Positions 19,306-26,341 of a stretch of DNA of 36,595 nucleotides are shown here, piece after piece. Within the stretch, counting starts at the first letter, position 1. Each line of letters begins with the position of its first letter. The DNA is from Guptibacillus hwajinpoensis (GTDB taxonomy: Bacteria; Bacillota; Bacilli; Bacillales; Bacillaceae_O), in the NCBI GenBank assembly GCA_016841765.1, contig JAENYN010000010.1, positions 62,077 through 98,671 on the forward strand, in the 5' to 3' direction. A program made the position numbers and the translations under genes. The notes under the pieces are model-generated. The model did no database searches. It had not been told where the DNA came from and saw only the letters and a program-made list of their open reading frames with translations.

Positions 19306-19725
19306 ATGACCATCTTAGGAAAGAAAGCTATATTTGCGCTGTTGACACAACAAGCGGCCAAATATCTATTCAATAAAAAAAAAGGCACGGAGCTGGCTGA
19401 TAAAGCAGAGCGCAAGTCATCCGGCAACAATGGGATTCTGCGTGAAATACGGGAAAAGTCAATCCTACTCATCCAATTGTTCCGATCCTATTTAAACGGG
19501 GAATACCGTGATGTAAGCAAAAAAACGATGATTACTGTCGTTGCCGGCCTGTTATATCTTGTACTGCCGACAGATGCAGTGCCGGATTTTCTGATAGGAT
19601 TCGGACTAGTGGATGATGCTGCCATTCTTGGCATGGTGATGACACAGGTGAACAAAGACCTGGAAAAGTTCCAGTCCTGGAAAGAAGGGCGGCGGAACGC
19701 GCTTGAAATCGATCCGTCCGAGTAA
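19306..19725 (+). CDS. DUF1232 (YkvA-like) small membrane-associated protein
   Basis: 139-aa protein with the DUF1232 signature, a hydrophobic stretch followed by PTDAVPDFLIGFGLVDDAAI (residues ~88-107), then a charged tail. The N-terminal half is basic and hydrophilic. It starts at ATG behind AAAGGGG, 19 bp after the glgA stop, so it is probably co-transcribed with the glycogen genes and ends at the terminator at 19772. Its function is unknown; I see no reason to link it to glycogen beyond position. Confidence 0.75.
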   Translation: MTILGKKAIFALLTQQAAKYLFNKKKGTELADKAERKSSGNNGILREIREKSILLIQLFRSYLNGEYRDVSKKTMITVVAGLLYLVLPTDAVPDFLIGFGLVDDAAILGMVMTQVNKDLEKFQSWKEGRRNALEIDPSE

Positions 19726-19771
19726 GCGGAGGCTGTATTTCGTAAGGGATTAAAGTAGATATGAATAAAGC

Positions 19772-19804
19772 AGCACACCGGTTGTAGAATCGGTGTGCTT
19801 TTTC
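19772..19804 (+). terminator. Terminator of the glycogen operon
   Basis: AGCACACCG and CGGTGTGCT form a 9-bp perfect stem with a 10-nt loop and a TTTTT tail, 47 bp after the DUF1232 stop. Confidence 0.88.
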
Positions 19805-19953
19805 TAGTTGGCGGGTGCCGGTCATGTCTAGCAGGACGTTGTGCTGGGAACTCCGTTTTTTTGAGATATATGGTGAGGGGGAAGGCAGCATGATTGGCAG
19901 TGAAGTTGTTTCAGTATTGCTATTCAGCGCTTATAAGCAGCAGAATGCCAGCA

Positions 19954-20084
19954 TTATCTGGACTGAATCATCGTTCAGTACAGATAATTAACCGTGAAGT
20001 GAGTATTAGCGGCACTGAATCATCATTCAGTGCCGCTAACCAACAGAAATCCATAATTAGAGGGACTGAATTCCTATTCAGTCC
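19954..20084. repeat. Three hairpins with ACTGAAT/ATTCAGT cores
   Basis: Hairpins lie at 19954-19987 (14-bp arms, one mismatch), 20006-20039 (15-bp perfect arms TTAGCGGCACTGAAT with loop CATC) and 20063-20084 (9-bp perfect arms GGACTGAAT with loop TCCT). The inner ACTGAA/TTCAGT is common to all, and the outer base pairs differ while staying complementary. The same core occurs three more times at 23242-23367. No T-tails and no coding frame with a ribosome binding site. The rest of the 19805-20186 gap shows nothing I can name. Confidence 0.8.
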
Positions 20085-20186
20085 ATTCGAGAAGACTCTT
20101 AAATCCATCCCATTTTTTCCTTTTACCGCCTCCGAGAAAACCATTTCGGCAAAGCTGGCAATTTCATTCGTTTTTGGGATTGCTAT

Positions 20187-20298
20187 ATAAAAAGACCCGC
20201 CGATTGGCGAGCTTTTGGGCGAGGACAGCTGAATAGCTGCCCTTATCTGTATCCCGGAAATTAGCAGCATCGAATTACTCCCTTGTTGACAACGTATC
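20187..20298 (-). repeat. Dispersed ~110-bp repeat, copy B (reverse)
   Basis: Read on the minus strand it contains GTTGTCAACAAGGGAGTA, GATACAGATAAGGGCAGCT, TGTCCTCGCCCAAAAGCTCG and the terminal GCCAATCGGCGGGTCTTTTT. It matches copies A, C, D and E in the same order. The hairpin with T-tail points away from azlD. It lies between the glycogen operon and azlD. Confidence 0.8.
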
Positions 20299-20409
20299 CT
20301 TTTCTGTTTGGAAATAAAAACCAAATCACAGTGTCAGGTCACTCGTATTTCTATTTCTCGTCTGACGATAATGAAACAATCTGCTTGCAAGGGGCCTCGG
20401 TTTTCCCGG

Positions 20410-20724
20410 CTAAGCCCCAAAGTAAGAATAAACCGAAAGTACCCCAATCGCCGTAATGACGACAAAGATCAAATTGAATCCGAAATAGGCCGCAGCGAAT
20501 GCGGCAATCCCGCCAATTGCACCGAACAGCATATTTTCGTTAACGGTCAGGATCCCTGGAAGAATCAATGCACCGAGAATGGCGTACGGGACGTTTTTTA
20601 ATACTCCCTGCAGCCAGGAAGGAATTTGATCTGGATTCATGATGAAAAACGGCAGCACCCTCGGAATGTAAGTGACGGCTGCCATACCCGCGATGACCCA
20701 CAAAATCGGTGTGAGCATGTCCAT
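20410..20724 (-). CDS. azlD: AzlD-domain branched-chain amino acid exporter subunit (orphan)
   Basis: 104-aa membrane protein with four hydrophobic segments and the AzlD-type motif TYIPRVLPFF near residue 18. AzlD is the small partner of AzlC in export of branched-chain amino acids and their analogues. The ATG lies behind AAAGGGGA on the minus strand. azlC normally precedes azlD, but the DNA upstream (20725-21028) codes for nothing on this strand, so this is an orphan. It is the only leftward gene between 781 and 32 kb. The AzlD family call is good, but the substrate is inferred. Confidence 0.82.
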   Translation of the reverse strand: MDMLTPILWVIAGMAAVTYIPRVLPFFIMNPDQIPSWLQGVLKNVPYAILGALILPGILTVNENMLFGAIGGIAAFAAAYFGFNLIFVVITAIGVLSVYSYFGA

Positions 20725-21028
20725 TCCCCTTTCTTTTTTTACGAATTCATCTAATATTCATAATTAATGATTATAATCTTTAGGGCACGTTTTGAAAAGA
20801 TTTGAAGTTCACTTAATGTATCCAGTTCAGCTAATTTGAATATGGATGAAAGCTTATATTCACAATATCTATATATTTACTTCTCAATAATCTTTTCACT
20901 TGTTATTTCATGTCAGTATACTTATTGTACAACTTTCATTAGACAGGCAAGCCGGTACACTTAGGCTGCCTGATATGAAGATATCATATTTTAAACGAAT
21001 CCAAGATAGAGAAAAGGGTGGAAACATA
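20725..21028. promoter_or_regulatory. Divergent promoter region between azlD and the response regulator gene
   Basis: About 300 bp, AT-rich. The best rightward promoter is TTCACT (20895-20900) and TATACT (20917-20922) with 16-bp spacing, followed by a leader of about 100 nt. No clear operator palindrome is seen. A leftward azlD promoter must also lie here but I cannot place it. Confidence 0.4.
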
Positions 21029-21736
21029 ATGAGGATATTAGCTGTTGATGATGAACCGATGATTATTGAGGCACTGGAAGCCTATTTGGAAAAAGCGGGG
21101 TTTGAGGTGGATACTGCTGAAAATGGCGCGGATGCGCTTGATTTGTTCAGCAAGCGAGACTATAAGTTCATTTTGCTGGATTTGATGCTGCCGGATATTA
21201 GCGGCGAGGAAGTTTGCCAGCGGATCAGGGAAGTATCGGATGTCCCGATTATGATGCTGACTGCAAAAACAAAAGAGGAAGACCGCATCAACGGCATTGT
21301 GATCGGAGCAGATGATTATATCGTGAAACCCTTCAGTCCGAAAGAAGTCGTCGTGCGGATCCAGGGAATCCTGCGCCGGACGGAACGGTTCGCATTGAAA
21401 GGCTGTATGAGTTTTAACGGGAAGGACCTGGTCATCAACAGTAAGGAAAACAGGGTTCTCGTCAGGGAAGAGGATGTTCAGCTGACTCCGATCGAATTTA
21501 AGCTGCTGCTTGAAATGGCTAAATATCCGGGACGGGCTTTCAGCAGAATGAAGCTGCTCGAACAGATACAGGAAGACGGATACTATGAAGGGTATGAACG
21601 CAGCATTGATGTCCATATTAAAAATCTTCGAAAAAAAATAGAGGCCGATACAAAAAATCCGGTATATATCCAGACGGTTTTCGGTATCGGTTACCGGTTT
21701 GGGGGGAAGAGTGATGCTCCGGACATTACATTCTAG
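21029..21736 (+). CDS. OmpR/PhoB-family response regulator
   Basis: 235-aa regulator with a receiver domain (1-120; acidic pocket VDDE at the start, phospho-acceptor Asp51 in FILLDLMLPD, LTAK and IVKPFS switch residues) and a C-terminal winged helix (about 135-230) ending in QTVFGIGYRFG. The open frame extends upstream to 20900, but the ATG at 21029 has the AAAAGGGTGG site and starts at the conserved MRILAVDDE. Its end overlaps the histidine kinase start by 23 bp, so the two are translationally coupled. The regulon is unknown; the next operon is the molybdoenzyme module, 800 bp away beyond a terminator and repeats. Confidence 0.92.
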   Translation: MRILAVDDEPMIIEALEAYLEKAGFEVDTAENGADALDLFSKRDYKFILLDLMLPDISGEEVCQRIREVSDVPIMMLTAKTKEEDRINGIVIGADDYIVKPFSPKEVVVRIQGILRRTERFALKGCMSFNGKDLVINSKENRVLVREEDVQLTPIEFKLLLEMAKYPGRAFSRMKLLEQIQEDGYYEGYERSIDVHIKNLRKKIEADTKNPVYIQTVFGIGYRFGGKSDAPDITF

Positions 21737-23084
21737 AATTCTCTTTTATTTTATCTTAATTTCAATCATAGGAACGCTCCTTGTCAGCTATGCATTCCGG
21801 CTTGCATTTGATGACTGTTTCGCGGACTATCTTGATGATAAGCGGGAAGATGAGATACAGCGGGTCATCGGGCAATTGAAATCTCAGTATGAAGAGACCG
21901 GGGATATAGGCCCTGAACGCTTGTCGACAATATTGCCGTACCAGGCGATGACTGAGAGCCTGTTTTACCAGATTTATGACGAAAATGACCGCGAAATCGT
22001 GGATTCCACCTCACTCGTAAAGGACATTGCCAAAATGAGAGAGGAAGAAGGCGATCCCGATTTCAGCAACCTGGATATCACCTCGGAAACCCGGTTGATT
22101 GAGATGGAAGGCAAACCGATTGCGAAGATGGAGATCCTTTATCATAGAGGCTATGAAAAAGGCGAATTTCAGTTCAAGGCGAGGGTGAACAGCTATATCA
22201 TCGGCTCGGCAGTCGGAATGATCATTATTGCGGTCATCCTCAGCATGTTCCTGTCACGCAAAGTCACGTCAGGGTTAAGGCAAGTCCGGGATGCGACAAG
22301 GGAGTTGACGGGGAATAATCTTTCAGTCAGGGTACCGCTGCGGGGGCTATCAACGGAACTAGCGGAAGTGGGACTTGCCGTGAACAGCCTTGCCCAGTCG
22401 CTTGATGAACAGCAAAAGCTCCGCAAGCAATTTACAGATGATCTCAGTCATGAATTGCGGACTCCGCTGACGACATTGCGGACGAATCTGGAAGCTTTTC
22501 AGGATGGTGTTTTTGAGCCGACAAAAGAACGGCTTTCCAAAAGTTATGGGGAATTGATGAGGCTTGTCCGCATGGTTGATGATCTTGATGATTTGATGGC
22601 AGCTGAAAACCCCGAAATCAAACTGAACAAAACGACACTCGATGCAGGGAAGTTGACTCACTTTTTAAAAGACCATTATACGGTGCAGGCCGCTAAAAAA
22701 GAGATCCGCTTCACAGCAGATGTGCCGGAAAAACCTATAGAATTCCAGGCTGACCGTGACAGGTTCATGCAAATTATGGGCAACTTGATCTCCAATGCCA
22801 TCAAGTATACGCCTGAAGGCGGAACGATTCATCTTGGCGTGCTTGATAAAGGGGACATGGTCGGTTTTTCTGTCGCCGATACAGGGCCGGGAATATCGGA
22901 AGATCACTTGCAACATATATTTGAACGTTTCTACAGGGCCGATAAGTCACGGGCCAGGAAGACAGGGGGCACCGGGATCGGGCTGTCTATTGCGAAGGCC
23001 CTTGCTGAAACCCATGGCGGGAGAATGGAAGCCGTCAGCCAAGAAGGGGAAGGTTCTGTCTTTACCGTTTACCTTCCGAAATAA
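21714..23084 (+). CDS. Sensor histidine kinase (BaeS/HAMP type)
   Basis: 456-aa membrane kinase: TM1 (about 9-30), an extracytoplasmic sensor region of about 130 residues rich in acidic residues, TM2 (IIGSAVGMIIIAVILSMFL), a HAMP domain, HisKA with the phospho-acceptor His246 in DLSHELRTPLTTL, and a HATPase domain with the N-box NLISNAIKYTPEGG, DTGPGI and GGTGIGLSIA. The ATG at 21714 is chosen over an in-frame TTG at 21699 because GGGGGGAAGAG precedes it. Partner of the overlapping response regulator. The stimulus is not recognisable. Confidence 0.92.
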   Translation: MLRTLHSRILFYFILISIIGTLLVSYAFRLAFDDCFADYLDDKREDEIQRVIGQLKSQYEETGDIGPERLSTILPYQAMTESLFYQIYDENDREIVDSTSLVKDIAKMREEEGDPDFSNLDITSETRLIEMEGKPIAKMEILYHRGYEKGEFQFKARVNSYIIGSAVGMIIIAVILSMFLSRKVTSGLRQVRDATRELTGNNLSVRVPLRGLSTELAEVGLAVNSLAQSLDEQQKLRKQFTDDLSHELRTPLTTLRTNLEAFQDGVFEPTKERLSKSYGELMRLVRMVDDLDDLMAAENPEIKLNKTTLDAGKLTHFLKDHYTVQAAKKEIRFTADVPEKPIEFQADRDRFMQIMGNLISNAIKYTPEGGTIHLGVLDKGDMVGFSVADTGPGISEDHLQHIFERFYRADKSRARKTGGTGIGLSIAKALAETHGGRMEAVSQEGEGSVFTVYLPK

Positions 23085-23141
23085 CAGAATTCAGTTATTG
23101 AGACGATTAGAGGCTGGGACATAAGTATTTGAACTAATGAT

Positions 23142-23202
23142 AAACCCGAACGATCAGGTAAAGATTTCAACGAATCTTTTGCCTGACCGTTCGGGTTTTT
23201 AT
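23142..23202 (+). terminator. Long-stem terminator after the kinase gene
   Basis: AAACCCGAACGATCAGG plus TAAAGATT pairs with AATCTTTTGCCTGACC plus GTTCGGGTTT, nearly 25 bp of stem, followed by TTTTT. It should end the two-component operon. Confidence 0.8.
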
Positions 23203-23236
23203 TTATGCAATAAATCTTTTGGTGTTGCATCCTATT

Positions 23237-23388
23237 TTAGGCGCACTGAATGTTGATTCAGTGCGTTTATTTATGCTCTATCTTCAATTAGGCGCACTGA
23301 ATGTTGATTCAGTGCGTTTATTTATGCTCTATTTTCAATTAGGCGCACTGAATGTTGATTCAGTGCGTTTATTTATGCTCTATCTTCA
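23237..23388. repeat. Three tandem 51-bp repeats with ACTGAAT hairpins
   Basis: Units start at 23237, 23288 and 23339 and are almost identical. Each holds the perfect hairpin CGCACTGAAT-GTTG-ATTCAGTGCG followed by TTTATTTATGCTCTAT. Since 51 is a multiple of three the array stays open in frame and gives a repeated LGALNVDSVRLFMLY peptide, but there is no ribosome binding site. The hairpin core is the same as at 19954-20084. Confidence 0.9.
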
Positions 23389-23590
23389 CTGTGAGTGCGA
23401 CCGAAGGGAAGCAGGAACAGATGTCGCCCTTGTGCCTATGGTAAAAGCGAGTGTCTGCAGTAAAATGGAACGAACTTGTTTCTTCAGCTTAACTGACGAT
23501 TCGTAAACAGTATGCCGTGAATAGCTATTGTTCGTCTCTAAGCTAAGCATGACTTATTTCGTTATGTCCCAACCTCTTTTTGCCGTACAG

Positions 23591-23710
23591 GAAAGCATAA
23601 TTTGTCAGAAAAGGAGTATGCCGGCGAAGCTGACAATTTCAAGAATATAAACAAGGGCAGCTGCGCCTCTGTCTTCGTTTAAAGGCTCGCCGATCGACGA
23701 GTTTCTTTGT
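23591..23710 (+). repeat. Dispersed ~110-bp repeat, copy C
   Basis: Contains GAAAGCATAATTTGTCAG, CGAAGCTGACAATTTCAAG, AACAAGGGCAGCTG, CTCTGTCTTCG and the final GGCTCGCCGATCGACGAGTTT hairpin. It is one of the most complete copies. It lies directly after the TIR element and before the tatA1 promoter. Confidence 0.8.
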
Positions 23711-23797
23711 ATAAATTGTGAATAATCATACGAATATCCACGTGTATGTGAACTCGTTATGACTGCCTTATGAAGAAGATATAAAGAGTTATGCGGT

Positions 23798-23841
23798 TGT
23801 GACAAATGTCACAGTTAGCATTTTCACGTCCCCTCTACAAT
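23798..23841 (+). promoter_or_regulatory. Fnr/Crp-type activated promoter of the molybdoenzyme module
   Basis: TGTGACAAATGTCACA (23798-23813) is a perfect TGTGA-N6-TCACA site. A TACAAT -10 lies at 23836-23841, which puts the start near 23848 and the box centre at about -42, the classical class II activation position. No good -35 is present. This predicts induction by Fnr (or a Crp-family paralogue) under oxygen limitation. Confidence 0.85.
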
Positions 23842-23881
23842 GTAATTAATAAAAAGAAACATGGATGAGGGGGAGATTAGT

Positions 23882-24082
23882 GTGCTGACAAATGTAGGAG
23901 TACCTGGCCTGATTGTCATTTTGCTCATTGCACTCGTTATTTTCGGACCGAAGAAGCTGCCTGAACTGGGTAAAGCTACCGGTGAAACATTGAAAGAGTT
24001 CAAGAAATCGGCAAGGGAATTGACTGCTGATAGTTTTACAGAAGAAGAGCAAAGCGGAGACCAAAATTCAGCGAAGGAATAA
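23882..24082 (+). CDS. tatA: Twin-arginine translocase subunit TatA, copy 1
   Basis: 66-aa TatA: short N-terminus (LTNVGVPG), one membrane helix ([12 protein letters not shown]), the [12 protein letters not shown] hinge and an amphipathic helix [12 protein letters not shown], then an acidic tail. The GTG at 23882 is preferred because GAGGGGGAGA precedes it and it lines up with the starts of the other three tatA genes; the ATG at 23861 would add seven residues. It is the first gene after the Fnr-type promoter and ends 12 bp before the Fe-S subunit gene. TatA proteins form the pore for folded Tat substrates. Confidence 0.9.
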   Translation: MLTNVGVPGLIVILLIALVIFGPKKLPELGKATGETLKEFKKSARELTADSFTEEEQSGDQNSAKE

Positions 24083-24094
24083 GAGGTGAACAAG

Positions 24095-24991
24095 ATGGGG
24101 ATTTTTTCAAAGAATAATATGACGGAGAATGATTGGAACGGTCTGGCCGATCTTATGCTGCCTGATAAACAGAAGGAAATGGATCAGTCGCCGTACGATA
24201 CTGAATTGAGTTTCGATATGGCAAAAGACGCCAGGAAGGTCATCGGCGGTAAGCTGGATATCCGTGATTTTCACAAAAAGTATAACGCTTCATTGCTGAA
24301 AGAGTTCGGCAGTCATTTTGTTAATGCACCTGTCGATGCCGAAGAAAAGAAGGGCAGTGGGCCCCGCTGGGGAATGGTAATTGATTTAAAAAAATGCGTC
24401 GGCTGTGATACGTGCACTGTTTCTTGTAAAGCCGAAAATCGGACGCCTCCAGGTATGAGTTACAACGTTGTAATGGAAACAGAGGTAGGTGAGTTTCCGA
24501 ACATTGCAAAAATCAATTTGCCGCGTCCTTGCATGCAGTGTGATAAACCAGCCTGTGCACAAGTATGCCCAACCAGAGCGACATTCAAAATGGAAAACGG
24601 CATTGTGGCGATTGATAATGACCGTTGCATCGGGTGCCGGTATTGCATCGTCGCTTGTCCGTATGGTGCTCGTTCGTATGATTTTGGTGAAAGCTATGAA
24701 GGTGAAATGGCTGGCTATAACGATGTAAGCAGTCCGGAATACGGGGTTGAACGTGGCGGCCGTGAAAAAGGCAAACTGCCGGAAGGCACTGTCCGAAAAT
24801 GCAGTTTCTGTTACCATCGCTTGCAGCGCGGAGAAGAACCGGCCTGTGTTGAAACTTGTATTGGAGATGCCCGCTATTTCGGTGATATGAATGACCCGAA
24901 CAGCAAGGTTTCTAAATTGGCGGCAAGTCCGCGTGCGTTCCGTTTGAAAGAAGAGCTCGGCACAAAGCCGCGTGTTGTTTATTTAATGTAA
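24095..24991 (+). CDS. 4x[4Fe-4S] electron-transfer subunit of a molybdoenzyme (SrdB/TtrB/PsrB-like)
   Basis: 298-aa iron-sulfur protein with sixteen cysteines in four ferredoxin-type groups: 101/104/107/111, 146/149/154/158, 178/181/184/188 and 236/239/251/255. It carries electrons between the membrane quinol subunit and the catalytic subunit. There is no signal peptide; such subunits usually cross with the catalytic subunit as a folded complex. About 95 residues precede the first cluster, longer than in DmsB or PsrB, and end in a YNASLLKEFGSHF segment. The ATG at 24095 follows AAGAGGTG; a GTG three codons upstream is within the ribosome binding site. First structural gene of the B-C-A operon. 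Confidence 0.9.
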   Translation: MGIFSKNNMTENDWNGLADLMLPDKQKEMDQSPYDTELSFDMAKDARKVIGGKLDIRDFHKKYNASLLKEFGSHFVNAPVDAEEKKGSGPRWGMVIDLKKCVGCDTCTVSCKAENRTPPGMSYNVVMETEVGEFPNIAKINLPRPCMQCDKPACAQVCPTRATFKMENGIVAIDNDRCIGCRYCIVACPYGARSYDFGESYEGEMAGYNDVSSPEYGVERGGREKGKLPEGTVRKCSFCYHRLQRGEEPACVETCIGDARYFGDMNDPNSKVSKLAASPRAFRLKEELGTKPRVVYLM

Positions 24992-25045
24992 TTTTTATCC
25001 CAGCCTTGCTCAACATTGAACAATTTGTGAAAAGGAGAGAACGCA

Positions 25046-26341
25046 ATGAATGCAAACGTGAGCACACAAGCTTCAATACCAAAGCGGCCCGCACAACGGA
25101 TGAAAAGGCTTGAACGTATCTGGTGGGCGGCATTACTTGTAGTATTTGGAGCCGGGGTTTATTCGATTATCACCGGCTATTTTATGGAAGGAATGGCTTC
25201 GACATATTTGACAAACCAGGTGCCGTGGGGCGGCTGGGTTGCATTTTACATTTATTTTATCGGAATGAGTGCGGGTTCTTTTCTGCTCTCTACGCTCGTT
25301 TATGGTTTTGGAATGGAGCAATTTGAAAAAATCGGCCGTTCCGCCCTGTTATCTGCAATCGTCAGTATGATTACGGCTCTCACATTTATTTTTCTGGACA
25401 TCGGCCGTCCGGACCATATCATGAACTCAGTTATTTATTGGAATGTGACAAGCACCATGTCATGGGAAATCCATTTTTATATTGTTTACATCCTGTTGCT
25501 TGTAACTGAATTATACCTTTCAATGCGAAACGATTTAATCAACCTTTCGACAGGCGGCAGCCGATATTCCGGCTTATACCGATTTTTGCTCTTCGGGAAA
25601 AAGCAATATTCGGAACGTGATGCAAAGGCGGATAAAAAGCGGCTTAAATTTCTAGGTATCATCGGAATTCCGCTCGCAATCCTCGGTGTCCACGGCGGAA
25701 CCGGATCGATTTTCGCCGTTTTGAAGGCCAGGCCTTTCCTGAACTCGGGCCTTTTCCCGATCATCTTTATCCTGTCCGCCCTGGTATCCGGTACTGCGCT
25801 TGCAATTGCCATATATGTCATTAAAAATAAGGCGCTGAAAAAGCCGATCGATAAAAAGATGGTGCAATCCCTTGGCGGAATGCTGGCATTGTTCCTCTCA
25901 ATCGAATTGATTATGGAATGGTACGAATTCCTGGTTGGATTATATGGGTTACAGCATGAAGAAATGGCAACGGTCGGCTTGATGACAACGGGGCCGTACT
26001 GGTGGAGTTTCTGGCTGTTCCAGATGGGTCTTGCCATGTTTGTGCCGCTTGCCATACTGTTTATTAAAAAAACGCGCCAGTCCATAAACTGGATTTTGGC
26101 AGCTTCGGTTATGACAATCATCGGTGTGGTCGGCGTCAGGTTCAATATGGTTGTCCCGGTATTTATGGTTCCTCTTCTAGACGGCATGCCGGTCGCGGAT
26201 TATTACCCGAACCTGTCTGAATGGATTGTCACCTTTGGGTTGATCGCAATGTGTTTAATTTTTTATACGATTGGTGAAAAAATCTTCCCGATTGAAGAAC
26301 AGGAGTCTGCTGATAACGGAGTGGTGAAGCATGGAAAATAA
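25046..26341 (+). CDS. NrfD/PsrC-family membrane quinol-oxidising subunit
   Basis: 431-aa polytopic protein with about nine to ten hydrophobic helices of the NrfD/PolS (PsrC, TtrC) family, including WGGWVAFYIYFIGMSAGSFL in the first part and FLDIGRPDHIMNSV. These subunits take electrons from menaquinol and anchor the complex. The length exceeds PsrC and TtrC (about 340) and includes a cytoplasmic loop near residues 165-200. It starts at ATG behind AAAGGAGAG and overlaps the catalytic gene by 11 bp, so the two are coupled. No haem-binding CxxCH is seen. Confidence 0.88.
   Translation: MNANVSTQASIPKRPAQRMKRLERIWWAALLVVFGAGVYSIITGYFMEGMASTYLTNQVPWGGWVAFYIYFIGMSAGSFLLSTLVYGFGMEQFEKIGRSALLSAIVSMITALTFIFLDIGRPDHIMNSVIYWNVTSTMSWEIHFYIVYILLLVTELYLSMRNDLINLSTGGSRYSGLYRFLLFGKKQYSERDAKADKKRLKFLGIIGIPLAILGVHGGTGSIFAVLKARPFLNSGLFPIIFILSALVSGTALAIAIYVIKNKALKKPIDKKMVQSLGGMLALFLSIELIMEWYEFLVGLYGLQHEEMATVGLMTTGPYWWSFWLFQMGLAMFVPLAILFIKKTRQSINWILAASVMTIIGVVGVRFNMVVPVFMVPLLDGMPVADYYPNLSEWIVTFGLIAMCLIFYTIGEKIFPIEEQESADNGVVKHGK

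Larger units (their letters stand above)
23109..23577. mobile_element. Putative non-autonomous element with terminal inverted repeats
   Basis: AGAGGCTGGGACATAA (23109-23124) and TTATGTCCCAACCTCT (23562-23577) are inverted repeats matching at 15 of 16 positions, 469 bp apart end to end. Inside lie a long terminator-like hairpin (23142-23202) and three 51-bp tandem repeats. There is no transposase, so this would be MITE-like or simply a palindromic intergenic repeat. It sits 25 bp after the kinase stop. I do not see an obvious target-site duplication. Confidence 0.5.

Noticed and set aside
19894-20190. 98-codon frame across the ACTGAAT hairpins
   Set aside because: Made of inverted repeats, no start site, no recognisable protein.
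20308-20601. 97-codon plus-strand frame overlapping azlD
   Set aside because: Antisense shadow of azlD, with a hydrophilic composition unlike a real domain.
21029-23084. Two-component pair as the dedicated regulator of the molybdoenzyme operon (TtrRS-like)
   Set aside because: It is OmpR/BaeS type, ends in a strong terminator, and is separated by about 800 bp of repeats; no binding site links it to the operon.
23237-23388. CRISPR array or a repeat protein (frame 23219-23506)
   Set aside because: The three 51-bp units are nearly identical throughout, with no unique spacers, and the frame has no ribosome binding site.
25486-26187. 233-codon minus-strand frame inside the NrfD-type gene
   Set aside because: Shadow of a strongly supported membrane protein gene; no ribosome binding site and unusual composition.
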